Assembly: GCF_902497785.1 (NCBI RefSeq)
Contig: NZ_CABVHK010000012.1
Coordinates: 124,001 to 188,000, forward strand
Length of the DNA: 64,000 nt
Reading direction: 5' to 3'
DNA from: Pseudomonas fluorescens
GTDB taxonomy: Bacteria; Pseudomonadota; Gammaproteobacteria; Pseudomonadales; Pseudomonadaceae
Position numbers and translations under genes: made by a program
The notes under the pieces: generated by a model
What the model was told of the DNA's origin: nothing
What the model saw: only the letters and a program-made list of their open reading frames with translations
The model's database searches: none
In this document: positions 43,233-51,123 of the stretch, in pieces
Layout: each line of letters starts with the position of its first letter
Position numbering within the stretch: the stretch's first letter is position 1

Positions 43233-44059
43233 AGCACGGGTCCTGCCGTTTGTTGCACGAGGCGCTCGACGAAAAACTCCAGGTGCCCGCGCGGGTTGGC
43301 GGGCAGCGGCCAGGTATCGACCTTTTGTGCGATGGCCTTGAAGGCCAGGGAGCACTTGGAACGCGGGAACGCTTCATAAACCGCGCGCTGCTTCTGCACC
43401 GCCTTGCGCACGCTTTCGTCGTACGGCACTGCGCCGACGTATTGTAAGGCGACGTCGAGGAAGCGGTCCGTGACCTTGGTCAACTTGGCGAACAGGTTGC
43501 GACCTTCTTGCGGGCTCTGGGCCATGTTGGCCAGGACGCGGAAGCGGTTCATGCCGTAGTCGCGGTTAAGCAGTTTGATCAGTGCGTAGGCGTCCGTGAT
43601 CGAAGTCGGCTCGTCGCAGACCACCAGCAACACTTCTTGCGCGGCGCGTACGAAACTGACTACCGAGTCACCAATACCCGCAGCGGTGTCGATGACGAGT
43701 ACGTCGAGGTTGTCGCCGATGTCGCTGAAGGCCTGGATCAGGCCGGCGTGTTGAGCCGGGCTCAAGTGCACCATGCTCTGAGTGCCGGACGCGGCCGGAA
43801 CGATGCGGATGCCGCCGGGGCCCTGCAACAGTACGTCGCGCAGCTCACAACGGCCTTCGATCACGTCGGCCAGGGTACGTTTGGGTGTCAGTCCCAGCAG
43901 GACGTCGACGTTCGCCAGCCCCAGATCGGCGTCCAGCAGCATGACGCGCCGGCCGAGCTCAGCTAGAGCCAGGGACAAGTTCACTGACACGTTAGTCTTC
44001 CCGACGCCACCTTTGCCGCCGGTCACCGCGATCACCTGTACGGGATGCATGCTGCCCAT
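43229..44059 (-). CDS. fleN: Flagellar number regulator FleN (FlhG), MinD-like ATPase
   Basis: A 276-residue ParA/MinD-type ATPase that limits flagellar number by antagonising FleQ. Deviant Walker A GGKGGVGKT ends at Lys21-Thr22; VMLLDADLGLANVDVLLGL and DVLVIDTAAGIG are the switch and Walker B regions. The start MGSMHPVQVI follows the stop of a 35-codon ORF by one base (TAACATG). Confidence 0.96.
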   Translation of the reverse strand: MGSMHPVQVIAVTGGKGGVGKTNVSVNLSLALAELGRRVMLLDADLGLANVDVLLGLTPKRTLADVIEGRCELRDVLLQGPGGIRIVPAASGTQSMVHLSPAQHAGLIQAFSDIGDNLDVLVIDTAAGIGDSVVSFVRAAQEVLLVVCDEPTSITDAYALIKLLNRDYGMNRFRVLANMAQSPQEGRNLFAKLTKVTDRFLDVALQYVGAVPYDESVRKAVQKQRAVYEAFPRSKCSLAFKAIAQKVDTWPLPANPRGHLEFFVERLVQQTAGPVL

Positions 44060-44060
44060 G

Positions 44061-44168
44061 TTATTTCTTTACCTTGTCTTGCATAGACGGAGGCCACATT
44101 ACTGGCTGCGCGTTCATCATCTGAACAATGCATGGCAGACCATCGATGTAGGTACAAAAACTGTTCAT
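44061..44168 (-). CDS. Possible 35-residue small protein between flhF and fleN
   Basis: An ATG with a good Shine-Dalgarno (GAGG, five bases upstream, overlapping the flhF stop region) opens a 35-codon frame that fills the flhF-fleN gap and ends one base before the fleN start. The peptide begins MNSFCTYIDGLPCIVQMMNA and ends in a basic tail KVKK. Cys5 and Cys13 could pair. I do not recognise it. It may be a real small protein or a leader that couples fleN translation to flhF. Confidence 0.45.
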   Translation of the reverse strand: MNSFCTYIDGLPCIVQMMNAQPVMWPPSMQDKVKK

Positions 44169-44175
44169 TAATACC

Positions 44176-45504
44176 TCAGCCAACCTGCTTGGTCGGGCTG
44201 TGGTAAATATCAGCGAACATGTCAGCCATGGCTTCTTCGCTGGGTTCTTCCTGCATTTGCACACTGACAGCGCGGCTCACCAGTTGATGACGACGCGGCA
44301 GATGCAAATCATCCGGAATCCGCGGTCCATCGGTCAGGTAAGCCACCGGCAATTCATGACTGATCGCCAGGCTCAACACCTCGCCCAGGCTTGCCGTTTC
44401 ATCCAGTTTAGTCAGGATGCAGCCAGCGAGCCCGCAGCGTTTGTAACTGTGATAGGCGGCGGTTAGAACCTGTTTCTGGCTGGTGGTTGCCAGCACCAGA
44501 TAATTTTTTGATTTGATGCCACGCCCGGCCAGGCTTTCGAGCTGCATGCGCAGTGCCGGATCGCTGGCCTGAAGGCCCGCGGTATCGATCAGCACCACGC
44601 GTTTGCGCAGCAACGGTTCCAGCGCCTGCACCAGGGACTGGCCCGGATCGACGTGGGTCACCGACACGTTGAGAATCCGGCCGAGGGTCTTGAGTTGTTC
44701 CTGAGCGCCGATGCGAAAGCTGTCCATGCTCACCAGCGCGATGTTCTGCGCGCCGTACTTGAGCACGTAACGTGCCGCCAGTTTGGCCAGCGTGGTGGTC
44801 TTGCCCATGCCGGCAGGGCCGACCATGGCAATCACGCCGCCCTCTTCCAGTGGCTCGACTTCCGGTGTGGCGATCATCCGCGCCAGGTGCGCCAGCAACA
44901 TGCGCCAGGCCTGACGAGGTTCTTCAATACCAGTGATCATGTCCAGCAGGTCTCGGGACAACGGACCGGACAAACCGATACGTTGCAGTCGACGCCAGAG
45001 ATTGGCCTGGGCCGGACGGCTGCCTTGCAGCTGGTTCCAGGCCAGGGAGCCGAGCTGCACTTCCATCAATTCGCGCAGGCTGTTGAGTTCGAAACGCATC
45101 GAGTCGAATGCACGCGGGTCCACGCCGCCCGAGGCTGGCGCAGGGGCCGGCTCCGCACGACGGGGCTCAGTGTAGGTCGGTTCGATCAGCGGTTCGGCGG
45201 CGGTCAACGGCAGGCCGGCGAACAACTGGCGATTGGTGCTCTTGTCGCTATCGCCATCGCTGCGCAGGCTCAGTTCGGCCTGGGCGGTGACAATCCGCGA
45301 CTGAGTCTTGCGCAGCTCGTCCTCGAGTTCCATGTTCGGAACACGCGGGGCCAGCGCCGACAGTTTGTAATCGAGGGCAGCCGTCAGCTCGACACCACCG
45401 GCGATCCGGCGGTTGCCAATGATGGCGGCATCAGCGCCCAGCTCATCACGAACCAGTTTCATGGCCTGACGCATATCGGCGGCGAAAAAACGCTTAACTT
45501 GCAT
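44176..45504 (-). CDS. flhF: Flagellar placement GTPase FlhF
   Basis: A 442-residue SRP-type GTPase that marks the pole for flagellar assembly. The N-terminal B domain starts MQVKRFFAADMRQAMKLVRD; the NG domain has P-loop GPAGMGKTTTLAKL, DTAGL and TKLDETASLGEVL. It follows flhA by 11 bp and is read in the same transcript. Confidence 0.96.
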   Translation of the reverse strand: MQVKRFFAADMRQAMKLVRDELGADAAIIGNRRIAGGVELTAALDYKLSALAPRVPNMELEDELRKTQSRIVTAQAELSLRSDGDSDKSTNRQLFAGLPLTAAEPLIEPTYTEPRRAEPAPAPASGGVDPRAFDSMRFELNSLRELMEVQLGSLAWNQLQGSRPAQANLWRRLQRIGLSGPLSRDLLDMITGIEEPRQAWRMLLAHLARMIATPEVEPLEEGGVIAMVGPAGMGKTTTLAKLAARYVLKYGAQNIALVSMDSFRIGAQEQLKTLGRILNVSVTHVDPGQSLVQALEPLLRKRVVLIDTAGLQASDPALRMQLESLAGRGIKSKNYLVLATTSQKQVLTAAYHSYKRCGLAGCILTKLDETASLGEVLSLAISHELPVAYLTDGPRIPDDLHLPRRHQLVSRAVSVQMQEEPSEEAMADMFADIYHSPTKQVG

Positions 45505-45515
45505 GAACCACTACC

Positions 45516-47645
45516 TCAGCCGTTGGGCCCTACTGTCGCAACGATGGTCACTTGCTTGTTGTCCGGGATTTCCTGGTAAGCCAACACATGCAAACCCGGG
45601 ACTGCCAGTCGGCCAAATCGCGAGAGCATCGCGCGAACCGGACCGGCCACCAGCAGAATCACCGGTTGACCTTGCATCTCTTGACGCTGCGCCGCATCGA
45701 TCAACGAGCGTTGCAGCTTTTCAGCCATGCTTGGCTCCAGCAGAACGCCCTCTTCCGAGCCTTGTCCTGCCTTCTGAAGACTATTGAGCAAAATCTGTTC
45801 CAACCTTGGCTCCAGCGTGATAACTGGCAGCTCCGACTCAGTCCCTACAATGCTTTGGACGATTGCGCGGGAGACGCCGACGCGCACCGCAGCCACCAGC
45901 GCGGCAGTATCTTGACTCTTGGCGGCATTGTTCGCGATGGCTTCGGCGATGCTGCGAATGTCGCGCACCGGCACCTGCTCGGCCAGCAACGCCTGCAACA
46001 CCTTGAGCAACTGCGACAGCGAGACAACGCCCGGCACCAGCTCTTCGGCCAGCTTCGGCGAGCTTTTGGCCAGCAATTGCATGAGTTGCTGCACTTCTTC
46101 GTGACCGATCAGCTCGCTGGAGTGTTTATACAGAATCTGGTTCAAATGCGTAGCCACTACCGTACTGGCATCGACCACAGTGTAGCCAAGTGATTGAGCC
46201 TGGGCCCGCTGGCTGATTTCGATCCAGACCGCCTCCAGCCCGAAAGCCGGATCTTTGGCGGTGATGCCGTTGAGCGAACCGTAAACCTGGCCGGGGTTGA
46301 TCGCCAGCTCGCGGTCCGGGTAAATCTCCGCTTCGGCGAGGATCACGCCCATCAGGGTCAGTCGATAAGCACTGGGCGCCAGGTCGAGGTTGTCACGGAT
46401 ATGCACCGTCGGCATGAGGAAACCCAGGTCCTGTGACAGCTTCTTGCGCACGCCCTTGATCCGCGCCAGCAGCTGACCACCCTGATTGCGGTCAACCAAC
46501 GGGATCAGGCGATAGCCGACTTCCAGGCCAATCATGTCGATCGGCGTCACATCGTCCCAGCCAAGTTCCTTGGTTTCCTGTGCGCGGGCCGGCGAAGGCA
46601 GCAACTCCTGCTGACGCTTGACCTCTTGCAGGGCCTGGACCTTGACCACGTTCTGTTTCTTCCAGAACAGGTAGGCGCCACCAGCCGCGAGGGCCGCCAT
46701 GCTCAGAAAGGAGAAATGCGGCATGCCGGGCACTATACCCATGACCGCCATGATGGCCGCAGCCACCGCCAACGCTTTGGGCGAGGCGAACATCTGACGG
46801 TTGATTTGCTTGCCCATGTCTTCCGAACCGGAAGCACGGGTCACCATGATCGCCGCGGCTGTCGATAACAGCAGTGATGGCAATTGCGCCACCAAACCGT
46901 CACCGATGGTCAACAGCGCGTACACCCGGCCGGCATCGCCGAAGGTCATGCCGTGCTGGAAGATACCGACCGCCATGCCGCCGATCAGGTTGATGAACAG
47001 AATCAGCAGACCGGCGATGGCGTCACCGCGCACGAATTTGCTCGCGCCGTCCATGGAGCCGTAGAACTCCGCTTCCTGGGCCACTTCCATGCGACGCATC
47101 TTGGCCTGATTCTGATCGATCAGGCCGGCGTTCAAATCGGCGTCGATCGCCATTTGTTTGCCGGGCATCGCATCGAGGGTGAAACGCGCGCTGACCTCGG
47201 AAATCCGCCCGGCGCCCTTGGTTACCACGACGAAGTTGATGATCATCAAAATCGCGAAAACCACGATACCGACCACGTAGTTACCGCCGATCACCACCTC
47301 GCCGAAGGCCTGGATCACCTTGCCGGCGGCGGCATGGCCATCCTGACCGTGAAGCATCACCACCCGTGTGGAGGCCACGTTCAGGGCCAGCCGCATCAGC
47401 GTGGCCACCAGCAGAATCGTCGGGAACACCGCAAAATCCAGCGGGCGCAAGGCGTAGACGCAGACCAGCAGGACGACGATGGACAACGCGATGTTGAACG
47501 TGAAAAACACGTCCAGCAGGAACGGCGGGATCGGCAGCATCATCATGGCCAGCATGACCAGCAGCAACAGCGGCACACCCAGATTGCCCCGACTCAAGTC
47601 GGCGGCGTTTGTACGGGCACTGTTGATAAACTGAGAGCGATCCAC
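45516..47645 (-). CDS. flhA: Flagellar export gate protein FlhA
   Basis: A 709-residue type III export component with eight N-terminal membrane helices, the FHIPEP-type loop (GKQMAIDADLNAGLIDQNQA) and a large cytoplasmic domain. I place the start at GTG 47645 (M/V-DRSQFINSART), preceded by AAAGGA and matching the family length; longer readings add residues that do not look like FlhA. It is first in the flhA-flhF-fleN-fliA unit. Confidence 0.95.
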   Translation of the reverse strand: MDRSQFINSARTNAADLSRGNLGVPLLLLVMLAMMMLPIPPFLLDVFFTFNIALSIVVLLVCVYALRPLDFAVFPTILLVATLMRLALNVASTRVVMLHGQDGHAAAGKVIQAFGEVVIGGNYVVGIVVFAILMIINFVVVTKGAGRISEVSARFTLDAMPGKQMAIDADLNAGLIDQNQAKMRRMEVAQEAEFYGSMDGASKFVRGDAIAGLLILFINLIGGMAVGIFQHGMTFGDAGRVYALLTIGDGLVAQLPSLLLSTAAAIMVTRASGSEDMGKQINRQMFASPKALAVAAAIMAVMGIVPGMPHFSFLSMAALAAGGAYLFWKKQNVVKVQALQEVKRQQELLPSPARAQETKELGWDDVTPIDMIGLEVGYRLIPLVDRNQGGQLLARIKGVRKKLSQDLGFLMPTVHIRDNLDLAPSAYRLTLMGVILAEAEIYPDRELAINPGQVYGSLNGITAKDPAFGLEAVWIEISQRAQAQSLGYTVVDASTVVATHLNQILYKHSSELIGHEEVQQLMQLLAKSSPKLAEELVPGVVSLSQLLKVLQALLAEQVPVRDIRSIAEAIANNAAKSQDTAALVAAVRVGVSRAIVQSIVGTESELPVITLEPRLEQILLNSLQKAGQGSEEGVLLEPSMAEKLQRSLIDAAQRQEMQGQPVILLVAGPVRAMLSRFGRLAVPGLHVLAYQEIPDNKQVTIVATVGPNG

Positions 47646-47706
47646 CGGTTTTCCCCGTTCCTTTAAAGCAAACTTTTGACGCCCGAAGCAGGCGCAGAGC
47701 GGGTAC

Positions 47707-47723
47707 TGCAAGAAGCCTTCCAA
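47707..47723 (-). promoter_or_regulatory. Sigma-54 promoter candidate for flhA
   Basis: On the minus strand TTGGAAGGCTTCTTGCA fits the RpoN consensus with GG-N10-GC spacing and a perfect TTGCA -12 box, about 62 bp upstream of the flhA GTG. FleQ/RpoN control of flhA is known in P. aeruginosa. Confidence 0.72.
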
Positions 47724-47786
47724 CTTTTGCGGGGGGTTGAAATGGAGGGGGCTGATCAGCAGAGGTAGTGTTGGCTATACGGACGC

Positions 47787-47880
47787 TATCGCGAGCAGGC
47801 TCGCTCCCACAATGGCCGAGGCCGCCCGTGAAATCATTGTCCAACACCCATTCACTGTGGGAGCGAGCCTGCTCGCGATA
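47787..47880. repeat. REP pair between flhA and the first rhs gene
   Basis: TATCGCGAGCAGGCTCGCTC and its inverted copy separated by about 44 bp. It sits between the flhA promoter and the accessory island. The remaining parts of this 413-bp gap hold the flhA promoter and the rhs upstream element. Confidence 0.92.
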
Positions 47881-47974
47881 GGACCGAAACCGCCCGTGCA
47901 CTTGCGAGAAACCACTCCGCAAGTCGACCGCCTCCAGCCCGGCGCGAAGTCCATCGAACGCGCCCGCTTCAGCA

Positions 47975-47998
47975 AACCTATCAGTTCTGTTAGTACCC
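47975..47998 (+). promoter_or_regulatory. Conserved rhs upstream element, copy 1
   Basis: A 24-nt block starting AACCTATCAGTTCTGT and ending AGTACCC, 60 bp before the first rhs start; it recurs with one mismatch before the second rhs gene. Confidence 0.6.
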
Positions 47999-48058
47999 CT
48001 CCCCTGCAATACCGACAATACTGAGCGTCAGCACTACGGACCTTCGGAGCACTCGCCC

Positions 48059-49129
48059 ATGCAACCGCCGCGCGCAACCCTGCTTTGCAAATATCGCTAC
48101 GACCCGCTCGACCGACTGGTCGCCAACGCGCTGCCGGACGAGCCAGAGCGCCAGCGGTTTTACTGCAAAAGCCGCCTTGCCACCGAAATTCAGGGCGCGA
48201 CCTGCTATTCCATCGTTCAGAGCGGTGACCAATTGCTGGCGCAGCAGCAGATCAAGGGCGGCGTCCCCGAAACTACACTGTTGGTGACTGATCCACAGCG
48301 TTCGGTATTGCAGACGCTCCATGAAAACGATCCACCCCAGTCCGTCGCGTATACGCCGTATGGGGGCGTGTTTTTGAATGCATTGTTCAGCCTGCTCGGC
48401 TTCAATGGCGAGCGGCGGGACCCGGTGACTGGACATTATTTGCTGGGGAATGGATATCGGGCTTTTAACCCGGTGCTGACGCGGTTTAATAGCCCTGACA
48501 CCTTTAGCCCATTTGGGACAGGCGGGCTCAATACGTATGCATATTGTTTGGGAGACCCAGTTAACTGGGACGATCGAACAGGGCGTAGCTTATTACTCTC
48601 ATCACTCGTTAAATACATAGAAAGCCAAATACTTGGAAATATAGGGAATAAAATCATACTTCTAGCTCCGGGAGCCAGCCGAAAAGAAGCCCTAGCACTT
48701 ATAAATAACCAAAAAATAGTAAAACAAATACCAAAAGCGAAACAGCAACTTCAGTCTGCGTTTAAAAACGATTACAATGCCATCATGAACCCTATCACCT
48801 CTGACCCATCAAGCTTAAAGTCGCTATCAATTCAAACCATAACCAATAGCAACCTATCATCACATGAGCTTCCCACTGCATTACGCGCTGAAATTCATCC
48901 ACAACAATACAAAAAACTAATGAACACTCTTGTCGACCATAGATTCCCTGACACCCCGACTATAAGTGAAGGACGCCTTCAAACATTAACGATCGACATC
49001 GAACGCTCTAGAGACCCAATTTTTAAAGATATAGCAACATCATATAGAGATGAGATGCATGCGATCAGAAATGCAGGGAGCGTTATCAATAGAGCTAAAG
49101 AACTAAAAAAATATATACGGATTTATTAA
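48059..49129 (+). CDS. Short Rhs-core protein with unique C-terminal domain (1)
   Basis: A 356-residue protein. Residues 1-175 are a truncated Rhs-associated core: SVAYTPYGGVF, LLGFNGERRD, YLLGNGYRAFNP, RFNSPDTFSPFG and the terminal GDPVNWDDRTG. There is no signal peptide or N-terminal cage. Residues 176-356 form a Lys/Ile/Asn-rich tail from AT-rich DNA that I do not recognise, in the position where Rhs proteins carry toxins. No immunity-like gene follows. It runs against the flagellar genes. A toxin role is inferred from family habit only. Confidence 0.8.
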   Translation: MQPPRATLLCKYRYDPLDRLVANALPDEPERQRFYCKSRLATEIQGATCYSIVQSGDQLLAQQQIKGGVPETTLLVTDPQRSVLQTLHENDPPQSVAYTPYGGVFLNALFSLLGFNGERRDPVTGHYLLGNGYRAFNPVLTRFNSPDTFSPFGTGGLNTYAYCLGDPVNWDDRTGRSLLLSSLVKYIESQILGNIGNKIILLAPGASRKEALALINNQKIVKQIPKAKQQLQSAFKNDYNAIMNPITSDPSSLKSLSIQTITNSNLSSHELPTALRAEIHPQQYKKLMNTLVDHRFPDTPTISEGRLQTLTIDIERSRDPIFKDIATSYRDEMHAIRNAGSVINRAKELKKYIRIY

Positions 49130-49178
49130 ACAACTAAAAACCTCTTTAAAATAAACACAATAAAGAAATAAAAATAAA

Positions 49179-49732
49179 GGGGACGGATTTATTTACGGAC
49201 TAAAAAAGGGGACAGATTTAATTTCCAAAAAAAAAGGGGACAGACTCCAAAGAAAGGGGACAGATTTATTTACACGTAGTGAGTCAGTTGGCGATACCTA
49301 TTTAATGGCGTGCAGCCGATACATTGAGCTAAATCCTGTGAGAGCTCATATCGTTTCCAGAGCGGAAAACTATCCGTGGTCGAGCTATCGTCTGCATGTA
49401 ACAGAAACGACAAAAAACAACTGGCTGGATATAGAACCATGTTTCAAGGCGTTTGGTACAACTAAAATCGCTCGCCGTGAACATTATAGAAAATTTGTGG
49501 AGCAGGCCGCTCCAAGTGGAGAACTGAAGCTAATAAGAAATGCGCTTCAACGCGGGCAATTGACAGGTGCACCGCGCTTCGTGGAGGAAATAGAACACAT
49601 CACAGGGCTTCGAATACTGGACAGAGGGCAAGGCAGGCCCGCTAAAGATCCCAACATCGATTAACGTGATCGCAATCCGCTTTTTTTCATGCAGCAAATA
49701 AATCCGTCCCCTTTTATCCTAAATCCGTCCCC
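49179..49732. mobile_element. Decayed transposable element with GGGGACAGATTTATTT repeats
   Basis: Four direct copies of GGGGAC(A/G)GATTTATTT-like sequence (49179, 49208, 49236, 49256) on the left face two inverted copies (49696-49711 and 49720-49732) on the right. They enclose a transposase remnant. The repeats act as the REP-like ends of a RAYT-type transposase family. Confidence 0.75.
49272..49664 (+). pseudogene. C-terminal remnant of a REP-type (IS200-like) transposase
   Basis: About 130 codons with the conserved C-terminal part of TnpA-REP transposases: YLMACSRYIELNPVRA (with the catalytic-type Tyr), YPWSSYRLHV and the C-terminal GRPAKDP tail. The N-terminal HUH domain is missing; the frame runs upstream straight into the GGGGACAGATTTATTT repeat, so the 5' part was deleted. 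It differs from the intact RAYT at 8451-8909. Confidence 0.8.
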
Positions 49733-49751
49733 TTTTATCTTTTTTTTCGCG

Positions 49752-49775
49752 AACCTATCAGTTCTGTCAGTACCC
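49752..49775 (+). promoter_or_regulatory. Conserved rhs upstream element, copy 2
   Basis: Same 24-nt block as before the first rhs gene with a single T/C change, 59 bp before the second rhs start. Both distances to the start codon are nearly equal. Confidence 0.6.
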
Positions 49776-49834
49776 AGCCTGTGTGAATTCGCCAATACTG
49801 AAATCTGCACCTTTGGCTTTCGGAGCTCTTACCC

Positions 49835-50839
49835 ATGCAATCGCCGAGCACGACCCCACTCTGCCAATATCACTACGATGCCCTCGACAAACTGGTCGCC
49901 AGCGCATTACCGAATGAGCCGAAGTATCAGCGTTTCTACTGCAAAGGTCGTTTGGCCACTGAAATTCATGGTGCGACGATCTATTCCATCGTTCAGCACG
50001 AAGACCAGTTGCTGGCACAGCAGCAAAGCCAGGGCAATGCGATCGACACCGCGTTACTGTCCACCGATCCACAGCGTTCGGTGCTGAACACAGGCAAGGC
50101 TAATCAACCGCGACAACACATTGCGTACACACCTTATGGCCATCGACCCGCTTCTAGCGGGCTGCTGAGTCTGGTCGCTTTCTGCGGGGAACGGCAGGAT
50201 TCCAAGACGGGATGGTATTTGTTGGGGAATGGTTATAGGCCGTTTAATCCGGTGTTGATGAGGTTTACCAGCCCGGATAGTATAAGTCCATTTGGGAAGG
50301 GAGGTCTTAACGCGTATGTATATTGCGGTGGAGATCCTAGAAATCGGATAGATCCCACGGGACAAAATTGGTTCAGCAATATCAGTAACATGATAAAGAT
50401 CTCGGCACCCAAAGAACTGAGCAGCGTTAAAACCGACAAAGTAATTAAGGCACTTAAAAAAGCTAACGAGTATTACGGAAGTGATTTTGAGCGCAACCTG
50501 CAAAACCTAACCGAAGTTCAACGCGCAGACGCCCTTTTTGAGCGCACCATCTTTATAAAAACACTATCGATAGAAGATTTAACAAAAAAAATAGCTGCAT
50601 ACCAACTTACTGGATCGCCGACTTTTCAGAAAGTCATTGAGTCACTTCATCGGACCACCACTAAAAAATTTGCTTCTCTCGACAACATCCAACAGCACTA
50701 CCGTAACTTTCAGGCTGAAACAATTCTCGACCGCACTGTCTTAAAAGACCTCAGGAGGACGCAGCGCGCACCAAATACAAATTCTTCTCTAAACACCGCC
50801 CGCCCTACTTCGACCGCGAAAAACATCCGCAAGATTTAA
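49835..50839 (+). CDS. Short Rhs-core protein with unique C-terminal domain (2)
   Basis: A 334-residue paralogue of the first rhs product. Residues 1-176 align over their whole length (HIAYTPYGHRP, FCGERQDSKTGWYLLGNGYRPFNP, SPFGKGGLNAYVYC, GDPRNRIDPTG); residues 177-334 are unrelated to the other tail, Lys/Thr/Asn-rich and from AT-rich DNA (NISNMIKISAPKELSSVKT). No immunity-type gene follows. The sharp break after DPTG marks the exchangeable C-terminus seen in Rhs proteins. Confidence 0.8.
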   Translation: MQSPSTTPLCQYHYDALDKLVASALPNEPKYQRFYCKGRLATEIHGATIYSIVQHEDQLLAQQQSQGNAIDTALLSTDPQRSVLNTGKANQPRQHIAYTPYGHRPASSGLLSLVAFCGERQDSKTGWYLLGNGYRPFNPVLMRFTSPDSISPFGKGGLNAYVYCGGDPRNRIDPTGQNWFSNISNMIKISAPKELSSVKTDKVIKALKKANEYYGSDFERNLQNLTEVQRADALFERTIFIKTLSIEDLTKKIAAYQLTGSPTFQKVIESLHRTTTKKFASLDNIQQHYRNFQAETILDRTVLKDLRRTQRAPNTNSSLNTARPTSTAKNIRKI

Positions 50840-50891
50840 TCAAGAGTAAAAAAGACAAACAAAAGCGACCCAATAAACAAATAGTGATAAA

Positions 50892-50933
50892 GGGGACAGA
50901 TTTATTTACACGTAGTGGGTCAGTTGGTGATAC
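50892..50933 (+). repeat. Solo copy of the transposase-element junction
   Basis: These 42 bases repeat 49256-49297 with two mismatches, covering the GGGGACAGATTTATTTAC repeat and the first codons of the transposase remnant (CGTAGTGGGTCAGTTGG). No transposase sequence continues after it. Confidence 0.8.
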
Positions 50934-51007
50934 ACACGTCGGCTTCAAGGAAAAAGAAAAAGGAGATTTATTTTTCGCAGGGCCTTTGCGTTGTTCAAGC
51001 TCAATCC

Positions 51008-51099
51008 ATCGCGGGCAAGCCCGGCTCCCACAATGATCGCGGTGCTCTACAAAATTAGGGTCCACCACAGGACCTGTGGGAGCCGGGCTTGCCCGCGAT
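51008..51099. repeat. REP pair downstream of flhB
   Basis: ATCGCGGGCAAGCCCGGCTC and its inverted copy around about 40 bp, closing the accessory island next to the flhB stop. Confidence 0.92.
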
Positions 51100-51123
51100 G
51101 AGGCAGACCCTGTCAGCGCATTT

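Noticed and set aside
47787..51099. Prophage or integrative element at the rhs island
   Set aside because: No integrase, att repeats, tRNA or structural phage genes; only rhs genes, repeats and a transposase remnant.
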